From Alphaproteobacteria bacterium (GTDB lineage Bacteria > Pseudomonadota > Alphaproteobacteria > UBA8366), in NCBI GenBank assembly GCA_029861675.1, contig JAOTYV010000280.1, positions 1 to 6,069 of the forward strand: a DNA stretch of 6,069 nucleotides, read 5' to 3'. The notes beneath the pieces were generated by a model, which saw only the letters and a list, made by a program, of their open reading frames with translations, searched no databases and was not told where the DNA came from. Of this stretch, positions 1 to 5,681 are shown in pieces; the first letter of the stretch is position 1; every line of letters starts with the position of its first letter. The position numbers and the translations under genes are program-made.

Positions 1-1
1 C

Positions 2-319
2 GAACGGGCCGTGCAGCAGCGACAAAATGACGGCTACATCGTCGATAGCATGGGATGGGTGTTGTACCGTCTCGGCAAATACGATGAATCGGTGGCGCAT
101 CTTGAACGCGCCGTCCAATTGCGGCCGCAGGATCCGGTCATCAACGACCATCTCGGCGACGCCTATTGGCGGGTTGGCCGGCGCCATGAAGCGCGCTTTC
201 AATGGCGCCGTGCGCTCAGTTTCAAGCCGGATAAGAAGGAATCCGACAAAATCGAGGGCAAGCTGAAGAAAGGCCTCGGCAAGGCGGAACCGATCAAGGA
301 AACGGATGCCGGTGGATGA
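2..319 (+). CDS. TPR-repeat protein, C-terminal part (cut by the window's left edge)
   Basis: The frame is open from base 2 and ends at TGA 317-319, giving 105 residues of a longer protein whose start lies outside the window. Two tetratricopeptide repeats are visible, at about residues 11-43 (with GWVLYRLGKYDESVAHLERA) and 45-77 (with DHLGDAYWRVGRRHEA and WRRAL), followed by a lysine-rich tail. TPR units are helix-turn-helix scaffolds for protein-protein contacts and say nothing about a catalytic role. In many alphaproteobacteria a large TPR protein with this kind of C-terminus sits directly before ispE, and here the two genes share ATGA, so they are probably co-transcribed and translationally coupled. 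Seen: frame and repeats. From knowledge of the group: the neighbour relation. Its function and partner are unknown. Confidence 0.9.
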   Translation, partial: ERAVQQRQNDGYIVDSMGWVLYRLGKYDESVAHLERAVQLRPQDPVINDHLGDAYWRVGRRHEARFQWRRALSFKPDKKESDKIEGKLKKGLGKAEPIKETDAGG

Positions 320-1188
320 CCATGACGGCTAGCACGCCCATTGTGGTCGATGCGCCGGCGAAGCTGAATCTGTATCTGCATGTGGTGGGCCGGCGCGCGG
401 ATGGCTTCCATCTGCTCGATACCTTGATGGTATTCGCCGAACTGGGCGACCGTATCAGCGTCGTGCCGGCGGATGATTTGTCGCTTGCGGTGGACGGCCC
501 GTTCGCGGAGGCCCTGCCCGAGGACGCCGAGGACAATCTGGTCCTGCGCGCCGCCCATGCGCTGGCGGAGGCCGCCGGCCTGCCCGCCAAGGCGGGGATT
601 TCATTGACCAAGAACCTGCCCGTTTCGGCGGGGCTCGGCAGCGGGTCTTCCGACGCGGCCGCGACGCTGAAGGCGCTGGCGCGGCTTTGGGAGATTCCGG
701 ATGATGCCGTCGATTTATACGAAGTAGGGCTGGGGCTCGGCGCCGACGTACCCGCCTGCATCCATGCGCGTCCCGCCTTCATCGGCGGGATCGGCGAGGA
801 GATAGAGGACGCACCGGCATTGCCGCAAATCGACCTTTTGTTGGTAAACCCGGGTATCGAGGTCGCCACCGCCTCGGTCTTCAGCGCCCGCAAGGGCGGG
901 TTCAGCCCGCCCGCCGTGTTCGAGGCATCGCCCAAGGATATGCGGGATTTGGCGGCCGTGCTGAGCGACCGGGACAACGATCTGACCGAAGGGGCGATCG
1001 GGCTGTGTTCGGCGATCGAGACCATCCTGGCGGCGATCGAAGGCTCGGCGGGATGCCGGCTCGCGCGGATGTCCGGCAGCGGCGCCACCTGCTTCGGCCT
1101 GTTCGACGACCGCGAGACCGCCGAACGCGCGGCCGAGGCGATGCGGGATGCCGGCTGGTGGTGCGCGGTCACCCGGACAACGCCATAG
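316..1188 (+). CDS. ispE: 4-diphosphocytidyl-2-C-methyl-D-erythritol kinase (IspE)
   Basis: IspE phosphorylates the 2-hydroxyl of CDP-methylerythritol with ATP, the fourth step of the non-mevalonate (MEP) isoprenoid pathway in the cytosol. The 290 residues are the usual family length and show all GHMP-kinase landmarks. The N-terminal PAKLNLYLHVVGRRADGFH carries Lys16, matching catalytic Lys10 of the E. coli enzyme. The ATP loop PVSAGLGSGSSDAAA spans residues 102-116. LGADVP contains Asp144, matching the E. coli catalytic Asp141. The glycine-rich motif 3, RMSGSGATCFGLF, is at about 251-263. The start overlaps the TPR gene stop (ATGA, 316-319). A second ATG at 322 has GGTGG six bases upstream and may be the one actually used, shortening the protein by two residues. 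Nothing suggests loss of function. Confidence 0.97.
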   Translation: MTMTASTPIVVDAPAKLNLYLHVVGRRADGFHLLDTLMVFAELGDRISVVPADDLSLAVDGPFAEALPEDAEDNLVLRAAHALAEAAGLPAKAGISLTKNLPVSAGLGSGSSDAAATLKALARLWEIPDDAVDLYEVGLGLGADVPACIHARPAFIGGIGEEIEDAPALPQIDLLLVNPGIEVATASVFSARKGGFSPPAVFEASPKDMRDLAAVLSDRDNDLTEGAIGLCSAIETILAAIEGSAGCRLARMSGSGATCFGLFDDRETAERAAEAMRDAGWWCAVTRTTP

Positions 1189-1219
1189 AATTTGTCCTGC
1201 GTCGAGGTCACGCGGCATC

Positions 1220-1247
1220 TTGCCGACGGCGGCATTCGACCTTATGT
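1220..1247 (+). promoter_or_regulatory. Candidate sigma70-type promoter for tRNA-Gln
   Basis: TTGCCG (1220-1225) and TTATGT (1242-1247) are separated by 16 bases and could be the -35 and -10 boxes. Initiation would then fall a few bases before the tRNA 5' end at 1260, as expected for a short tRNA leader. The -35 is fair and the -10 is weak. Read-through from ispE, 71 bases upstream, is an alternative source of the transcript. Confidence 0.4.
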
Positions 1248-1259
1248 TCCCGTCGGAAT

Positions 1260-1334
1260 TGGGGCGTAGCCAAGCGGTAAGGCAACGGGTTTTGATCCCG
1301 TGATTCGCAGGTTCGATCCCTGCCGCCCCAGCCA
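1260..1334 (+). tRNA. tRNA-Gln (anticodon TTG)
   Basis: A complete cloverleaf folds by eye. The acceptor TGGGGCG (1260-1266) pairs with CGCCCCA (1324-1330). The D-arm GCC/GGC is at 1269-1271 and 1281-1283. The anticodon stem ACGGG/CCCGT (1285-1289, 1297-1301) closes the loop TTTTGAT, with anticodon TTG at 1292-1294. The T-arm GCAGG/CCTGC (1307-1311, 1319-1323) closes TTCGATC. The discriminator is G1331 and CCA is encoded at 1332-1334. It reads CAA, and CAG by wobble. It marks the end of the housekeeping block; the genes that follow are accessory in character. I see no T-rich terminator hairpin directly after it. Confidence 0.97.
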
Positions 1335-1411
1335 ACCAAAATCGGCTCCGGATTGATTAATTATCGGTCGGCCGAAATTATGATGCTTCCAAAACACGAC
1401 CTCCCAACCAG

Positions 1412-1441
1412 TTGATTCGACGCTTCGCCGATCTCTGCTAG
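1412..1441 (+). promoter_or_regulatory. Candidate promoter for the metallo-beta-lactamase-fold gene
   Basis: TTGATT (1412-1417) and TGCTAG (1436-1441), 18 bases apart, resemble the -35/-10 layout often seen in alphaproteobacteria. Transcription would begin near 1448, leaving a leader of about 30 bases with the Shine-Dalgarno AGGG at 1467-1470, nine bases before ATG 1480. A second possibility upstream is TTGATT 1353-1358 with AATTAT 1376-1381 (17-base spacer). Which one is used cannot be decided from sequence. Confidence 0.4.
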
Positions 1442-1479
1442 AGTTCGGTGTCCCGCGTCAATTCACAGGGTGACGGATC

Positions 1480-2394
1480 ATGCAGAAACTCAACAAAGCC
1501 ATCGGAATGGCGGCCGGTATCGCGCTGGCGGCGGTTATGTTCCACGCGCCCGCCCAGGGGCGTGATTTTTCCAAAGTCCAGATCAAGACGGTCAAGCTGA
1601 CGGACTCGATCCACGTGCTGTTCGGCGCCGGCGGCAATATCGGCGTTTCGGTCGGCGACGACGGGGTATTTCTCATCGACGACCAGTATGCGCCGTTGAG
1701 CGCGAAGATCCTGGCCGCGGTCCGGAAATTGAGCGACAAGCCGATCCGCTTCATTCTCAACACCCATTGGCACCGCGATCACACCGGCGGCAACGAGAAT
1801 ATCGGGAAGGCCGGCGCGGCCATCGTCGCCCATGAAAATGTCCGCCGGCGCCTTTCGTCGCCGCAATCGATTCCGATCTTCAATCTCAAGACCAAGCCGG
1901 CGCCGGCCGGGGCGCTGCCGCAGGTTACCTTCGCCGATGGCATTTCGCTGCATTTCAACGGCGATCACGCGCGTATTGTGCATCTGCCCGCCGCGCACAC
2001 CGATGGCGACTCCTTCGTTCATTTCACCGGCGCGAATGTCATCCATACGGGCGACCTGTTTTTCAACGGTATCTATCCTTTCATCGACGGATGGAACGGC
2101 GGCTCGATTACCGGCGTGATCAAGGCGGTGGATACGATCCTCGGCATTGCGAACGCGACGACGAAGATCATTCCCGGTCACGGGCCGATGGCGACGCGCC
2201 AGGACCTCGTGCAATACCGGGACATGCTGAAGACCGTGCACGGCCGCGTCGCGCGCGCCATGGCCGCCGGACGGTCGGCCGAAGACCTGGTCAAATCCGG
2301 CGCGTTCCAGGATATCGAGAAATCATGGGGCGGCGGTTTCCTGAACACGCAGAAATTCATCACCGTCGTCTATGCGGGGCTGAAATCCCGGTGA
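1480..2394 (+). CDS. Exported metallo-beta-lactamase-fold hydrolase, substrate unknown
   Basis: This 304-residue protein starts at ATG 1480, preceded by AGGG at nine bases. It has a Sec-type signal peptide: lysines at 3 and 6, a hydrophobic stretch at about 7-21, and a likely cleavage after APA (residues 23-25), so the mature protein is periplasmic. The metallo-beta-lactamase fold is shown by a full dinuclear zinc set: His96, His98, Asp100 and His101 in THWHRDHTGG, His173 in AAHTDGD, Asp192 in HTGDLFF, and His234 in PGHGP. Beta-strand segments such as DDGVFLIDDQ come before the first motif, as in the family. Nothing marks it as a true beta-lactamase; SoxH-like or other small-ester/thioester hydrolases share this layout. 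It is transcribed alone, convergent with the catabolic operon, and its 3' side faces repeat copy A 55 bases on. Fold and metal site are confident; reaction and substrate are unknown. Confidence 0.9.
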   Translation: MQKLNKAIGMAAGIALAAVMFHAPAQGRDFSKVQIKTVKLTDSIHVLFGAGGNIGVSVGDDGVFLIDDQYAPLSAKILAAVRKLSDKPIRFILNTHWHRDHTGGNENIGKAGAAIVAHENVRRRLSSPQSIPIFNLKTKPAPAGALPQVTFADGISLHFNGDHARIVHLPAAHTDGDSFVHFTGANVIHTGDLFFNGIYPFIDGWNGGSITGVIKAVDTILGIANATTKIIPGHGPMATRQDLVQYRDMLKTVHGRVARAMAAGRSAEDLVKSGAFQDIEKSWGGGFLNTQKFITVVYAGLKSR

Positions 2395-2449
2395 CGCACG
2401 GGTTGGGTAGCGCCAAAGGAGAGTCCCGCAGTTGAGAACCTGCCGTCCT

Positions 2450-2505
2450 TAGGGCAAATCCCGAGCGAACCGAAACGGTTCGCGACGACGTATTTGCGTA
2501 AAAAC
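2450..2505 (-). repeat. 56-bp inverted repeat, copy A, with internal hairpin
   Basis: Read on the minus strand this segment matches 5626-5681 on the plus strand at 54 of 56 positions, so the two copies are inverted and lie 3.1 kb apart. The outer end reads TAGGGCAAATCCC and the inner end GTAAAAAC. Within it GCGAACCG-AAA-CGGTTCGC (2465-2483) forms a perfect 8-bp stem with a 3-base loop. No T-run follows the hairpin in either direction, so it is not a typical intrinsic terminator, although it lies between two convergent genes. The inner end stops one base short of the enolase-superfamily stop codon (2507-2509). I do not recognise it as a named repeat family. Confidence 0.93.
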
Positions 2506-2506
2506 T

Positions 2507-3613
2507 CTAGTTCTTGACCACGGATTGATCCGCCACCTCGGGGTCGAGTTCCAGCCCCAATCCCGGCGCCTCCGGCGCGGCGAGGAAGACCCCTTCCTCG
2601 GTCACCTCTTCGCGCACGACGGGGCCGACGAACAGCTTGGTCTGGAATTCGAGCAGCGCGTTGTCGGCCATGAAATATTCGATCCACTTCACGTTGGGCA
2701 GGCCCGCGGCCATGTGGAGATGCACCATCTGCAAATCCCAGGGCGAGATGGGGACCCCCCGCGCCGTGGCGAAGGCGTGAATGCGCAGCCAGTCGGTGAT
2801 GCCGCCGGTAAGCTGGGCGTTGGGCTGGGCGATGTCGACCTTGCCCTCTTCGATCAAAGGGCGGAATTCCATCAGTCCCGCATGCTGTTCGCCGCCGACG
2901 ATATAGGTGCCGCCCGCGTGGGCATGAACCCGGGCGTAACCGGGAATGTCTTCCGGCGGCACCGGCTCCTCCAGCCAGTAGACGTCATAGGGTTCCCATT
3001 TCTTGAGCTGCTGGATCGCCGTATCGACATCCCAGCTGCCGTTTACATCGACCATCAGCTTGATGTCGGGGCCGATTGCCGCGCGCACCTGGCGAACCCG
3101 TTCGGTGGCTTCCTCCAGGGTCACGAAGCTGCGCGTGCCCCGGATCTTGAGCGCCTTGTGCCCGCGCGCGACATAGGACGCCGCCCGTTCCGCCAGTTCA
3201 TCGGCCGGCATGTGGTGGGCGCAATTGGCGTAAGTGGGAATCAGGTCGCGATGCCCGCCGAACAGGGTCGAGACCGGCACGCCGAGCGCCTTGCCCTTGA
3301 TGTCCCAAAGGGCGAAGTCGATTGCCGCGATACAGGCGCGAACGAACCCGTCGCCGCCGCGCCGCGGGATCGCCTCCCGGTACATGCGTTCCCAAAGGTC
3401 GGCGGTCATGCGCGGGTCGGCGCCGACGACCTGCGGCGCCAGCATCTTCTCGATGATCTGGGCGAAGATCTCACCCATGCCGGGCGGCGCGCTGGCGAAC
3501 CCCACGCCCGTCAGGTCTTCATCGGTGGCGACCGAGACGACGAGAATTTCGGCGACATAGGCCGCCTGGGCGTCGCCCTTGTAGCGGGTCGCGGAGACAG
3601 TAGTGATTTTCAT
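2507..3613 (-). CDS. Enolase-superfamily enzyme (mandelate racemase/muconate lactonizing enzyme-like)
   Basis: The 368-residue protein has the two-domain plan of the family: an N-terminal capping domain (about 1-120, with AAIDFALWDIKGKALGVPV) and a (beta/alpha)7-beta barrel. The Mg2+ ligands are in place: Asp189 in VDVNG, Glu215 or Glu216 in WLEEP, and Glu242 in GGEQHAG. Lys156 lies in KALKIRG. Such enzymes abstract the proton alpha to a carboxylate, giving dehydration, epimerisation or cycloisomerisation of acid sugars. Two positions differ from the mandelate racemase pattern: the second base of K-x-K is Arg158, and the stretch ISPWDLQ has Trp292 where the barrel His (PH or SH) is expected, although Asp260 of the dyad (VDIAQPN) remains. 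The start at 3613 has GGAA nine bases upstream. It is the last gene of the operon, 48 bases after otnC. Family is confident; substrate and reaction cannot be stated. Confidence 0.92.
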   Translation of the reverse strand: MKITTVSATRYKGDAQAAYVAEILVVSVATDEDLTGVGFASAPPGMGEIFAQIIEKMLAPQVVGADPRMTADLWERMYREAIPRRGGDGFVRACIAAIDFALWDIKGKALGVPVSTLFGGHRDLIPTYANCAHHMPADELAERAASYVARGHKALKIRGTRSFVTLEEATERVRQVRAAIGPDIKLMVDVNGSWDVDTAIQQLKKWEPYDVYWLEEPVPPEDIPGYARVHAHAGGTYIVGGEQHAGLMEFRPLIEEGKVDIAQPNAQLTGGITDWLRIHAFATARGVPISPWDLQMVHLHMAAGLPNVKWIEYFMADNALLEFQTKLFVGPVVREEVTEEGVFLAAPEAPGLGLELDPEVADQSVVKN

Positions 3614-3661
3614 ATGCCTGTCATTCCAAGTGAAAGTTGGCGGGATTGTCGGACAGTCGGC

Positions 3662-4294
3662 TTAGTTCGGAAACTTGTCCTTTAAGGCCTGCACCTGGCC
3701 ATCGGTGAGAAAATTCGTATCCAGTCCGCGCAACATGAGGTGCAGCTTGGCTGTCTCTTCCAATTCCTCGGTCGCATAGACCGCGTCCTCGAGCGATTTC
3801 CCCGCGACCACCGGCCCGTGATTGGCGAGCAGCACCGCATGGTGTTTCGACGCCATCTCGCGAACCGCTTTCGCCAGATCCAGATCGCCGGGTGGAAAAT
3901 ACGGGACCAGCGGCAGCGTGCCGATCTTCATCACGTAATAGGCGGTGATCGGCGGCAGCACATTTTTCGGGTCGACATCCGCGAGGCAGCTTACGGCGAC
4001 CGAATGGGTCGAATGCAGATGCACCACCGCACCGGTCGCGGGGCGTTCTTCGTACATCGCGATGTGCAGGAAGCTCTCCTTGGTCGGCGCGTCGCCGGAG
4101 ACCAGCTTACCGGCATCGTCGAGCTTTGAGATCTTGGCGGGGTCGAGATTTCCCATGGTCGATCCGGTCGGCGTCATCAGCCAGCCATCGTCGATGCGCG
4201 CGCTGATATTGCCCGAACTGCCGAAGGTCAGGCCCCGGTCGAACAGCGATTTCGCCATTCGCGTTATGTCGTCGCGCATCCCGGTTTCGGTCAT
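3662..4294 (-). CDS. otnC: 3-oxo-tetronate 4-phosphate decarboxylase, class II aldolase family (OtnC-like)
   Basis: OtnC-type enzymes split CO2 from 3-oxo-tetronate 4-phosphate to give dihydroxyacetone phosphate. The protein is 210 residues, close to E. coli YgbL/OtnC. Class II aldolase/adducin landmarks are all present: SSGNIS (26-31) and TPTGS (41-45) for phosphate and substrate contact, catalytic Glu73 in PTKES, and zinc ligands His92 and His94 in VVHLHSTHS plus His159 in LLANHGPVV. An in-frame reading can be extended upstream to 4510, but that part lies inside otnK. ATG at 4294 overlaps the otnK stop as ATGA (4291-4294) and gives the family's usual length. There is no good Shine-Dalgarno, which fits coupling to otnK translation. 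The otnC call rests on pairing with the DUF1537 kinase; alone, this fold could also be a fuculose- or ribulose-phosphate aldolase. Confidence 0.9.
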   Translation of the reverse strand: MTETGMRDDITRMAKSLFDRGLTFGSSGNISARIDDGWLMTPTGSTMGNLDPAKISKLDDAGKLVSGDAPTKESFLHIAMYEERPATGAVVHLHSTHSVAVSCLADVDPKNVLPPITAYYVMKIGTLPLVPYFPPGDLDLAKAVREMASKHHAVLLANHGPVVAGKSLEDAVYATEELEETAKLHLMLRGLDTNFLTDGQVQALKDKFPN

Positions 4295-5562
4295 GGCAGC
4301 ATCTCGAACGCTTTCCGGAAAAAATCGACCTCGCCGAAATTGCCCGACTTGAGCGCCAATGCCAATGGCGGCGTGCCGTTGCCTATCGATTCGGTCCAGG
4401 GGACCCCGGGATCGATCTCCGGCCCGATGCGCAACGCCTTGACGCCGAGCGCGCTGACGACGGCGCCCGATGTCTCGCCGCCCGCGACAACCAGTCGGCG
4501 CACGCCGCACTCGACCAGTCCTATCGCGATCCGCCCCATGGCGTCCTCGACCAGCCGGCCCGCCTCGTTCCGTCCCAGGCGTTCCTGAATGCCGGTGACG
4601 TCGTCGGGCTCGGCCGAAGAGTAGATCAGGGCCGGTCCGCCGGTCAGGGCACCGGCGGCCCAGTCGAGCGCCTCCGTTGCGATGTCTCGACCGTCGGCCA
4701 GCGCCAACGGGTCTACCGCAAAGGCCGGCCGTGTTTTCATCATCGCCGCGACCTGTTCACGGGTGCGCACCGAGCAGCTTCCGGCGAGTACGGCTTCGCT
4801 GCCGGCGGCGGACGGCATGGCTGGATCGCGCGCAACGTCGAGCAGGCCCTGCCCGCGAAAATTGCCGGGAAGACCCATCGCCACCCCGGAGCCACCGGTA
4901 ATCAGCGGCAGCTCCGCCGACGCTTCGCCGATGGCCAGCAGGTCGGCATCGCCGACCGCATCGACCACGGCATGGCGCGCGCCGCTTTTTTGCAGCGCCG
5001 TATAAGCCGCCCGAATCGCATCCGGCCCGGCGGCCACGGTTTCGCGCGCGACGAGGCCCACACGGTGCGGGGTCTGGCGCGCCAGCACGCGGACCAGATT
5101 GGCGTCGGTCATCGGCGTGAGCGGATGATTGCGCATACCCGATTCCGAAAGCAGCACGTCGCCGACGAACAGATATCCTCTGAAGACCGTCCGCCCGTTG
5201 GTCGGAAAGGCGGGGCAAGCGATTGTGAAATCGCAGCCGAGCGCCGCCATCAAGGCGTCTGCCACCGGGCCGATATTGCCATCGTCGGTGGAATCGAAGG
5301 TCGAGCAGTATTTGAAGAAGTACTGCCGGGTCCCCTGGGTCTTCAGCCAGTGCAGCGCCGCCAGCGAATCGGCGATGGCCTCGGATGCGGGCGTCGTCCG
5401 CGACTTCAGCGCGACCACGACCGCTTCGGCGTCGCCGAGGTCGAGCGCCGCGTCGGGAATGCCGATGGTCTGGACGGTGTCCATGCCCTGATTGACGAGC
5501 ATGCTTGCGAGATCGGTCGCGCCGGTGAAATCGTCGGCGATGCACCCCAGAATGATCGGCAT
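4291..5562 (-). CDS. otnK: 3-oxo-tetronate 4-kinase, four-carbon acid-sugar kinase family (DUF1537)
   Basis: This family phosphorylates four-carbon acid sugars with ATP; OtnK acts on 3-oxo-tetronates at C4. From ATG 5562 the protein is 423 residues, against about 420 for E. coli YgbK, which it resembles throughout. Landmarks are IADDFTGATD (8-17), KYCSTFDST (84-92), PTNGRTVFRGYLFV (about 120-133), ESGMRNHPLTPMTD (about 140-153), ITGGSGVAMGL mid-protein, and the C-terminal nucleotide-binding half with AGGETSG (360-366), GVPW (386-389) and ALKSGNFG (403-410). A longer frame begins at 5595, but those 11 residues (MNKKW...) are atypical and lack a Shine-Dalgarno, whereas 5562 has AGGGA ten bases upstream. 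It is the first gene of the operon and overlaps otnC by four bases. Other DUF1537 members act on threonate, erythronate or other acid sugars; the otnC neighbour favours 3-oxo-tetronate. Confidence 0.93.
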   Translation of the reverse strand: MPIILGCIADDFTGATDLASMLVNQGMDTVQTIGIPDAALDLGDAEAVVVALKSRTTPASEAIADSLAALHWLKTQGTRQYFFKYCSTFDSTDDGNIGPVADALMAALGCDFTIACPAFPTNGRTVFRGYLFVGDVLLSESGMRNHPLTPMTDANLVRVLARQTPHRVGLVARETVAAGPDAIRAAYTALQKSGARHAVVDAVGDADLLAIGEASAELPLITGGSGVAMGLPGNFRGQGLLDVARDPAMPSAAGSEAVLAGSCSVRTREQVAAMMKTRPAFAVDPLALADGRDIATEALDWAAGALTGGPALIYSSAEPDDVTGIQERLGRNEAGRLVEDAMGRIAIGLVECGVRRLVVAGGETSGAVVSALGVKALRIGPEIDPGVPWTESIGNGTPPLALALKSGNFGEVDFFRKAFEMLP

Positions 5563-5572
5563 GACGGTATTT

Positions 5573-5577
5573 TCCCT
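5573..5577 (-). promoter_or_regulatory. Shine-Dalgarno of otnK (decides the start)
   Basis: On the minus strand AGGGA lies ten bases before ATG 5562. The alternative upstream ATG at 5595 has no purine-rich site before it. This supports the shorter 423-residue OtnK. Confidence 0.6.
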
Positions 5578-5596
5578 AGACCATTTCTTGTTCATA

Positions 5597-5610
5597 TTGA
5601 CTTAAGTGAA
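5597..5610. promoter_or_regulatory. Imperfect palindrome upstream of otnK, possible operator
   Basis: TTGACTTAAGTGAA is symmetric at 12 of 14 positions around a perfect ACTTAAGT core. It lies 35-48 bases before the otnK start, between that start and repeat copy B, which is a fitting place for a transcription-factor site controlling the operon. No regulator gene is in the window, and I could not identify a convincing -35/-10 pair around it. A palindrome this short can occur by chance. Confidence 0.3.
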
Positions 5611-5625
5611 GCGGCCTATCTCTGT

Positions 5626-5681
5626 GTTTTTACGCAAATACGTTGTCGCAAACCGTTTCGGTTCGCTCGGGATTTGCCCTA
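5626..5681 (+). repeat. 56-bp inverted repeat, copy B, with internal hairpin
   Basis: This copy matches copy A (2450-2505, read on the minus strand) except at 5644 (T for C) and 5650 (A for G). The inner end reads GTTTTTACGC and the outer end GGGATTTGCCCTA. The hairpin at 5648-5666 keeps seven of eight pairs, because the change at 5650 breaks one pair and is not compensated. The outer CTA (5679-5681) is, on the minus strand, the TAG stop of the epoxide hydrolase gene, so repeat and gene overlap. Copy B also occupies the upstream region of otnK, 64 bases before its start. No transposase, and no duplicated target sequence outside copies A and B, is visible. Confidence 0.93.

Noticed and set aside
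294..1235. Open frame of 313 codons on the minus strand opposite ispE
   Set aside because: It is serine/arginine/alanine-rich low-complexity translation typical of an antisense frame. ispE on the plus strand accounts for the DNA.
1335..1390. Terminator hairpin after tRNA-Gln
   Set aside because: Only a short bulged pairing around CGGTCGGCCG can be drawn, with no T-tract.
2450..2505. Bidirectional intrinsic terminator between the convergent genes
   Set aside because: The hairpin is good, but neither strand has a T-run following it. The run of five T's on the minus strand comes before the hairpin, not after.
2525..3685. Long open frame (386 codons) on the plus strand opposite the enolase-superfamily gene
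   Set aside because: It is an antisense shadow of a GC-rich gene. The translation has no recognisable motif, while the minus strand shows clear enolase-superfamily motifs.
4295..4510. Upstream extension of the otnC frame to a 282-residue protein
   Set aside because: The extra residues are arginine/glycine-rich, lie inside otnK, and exceed the family length. ATG 4294 overlapping the otnK stop gives the normal 210 residues.
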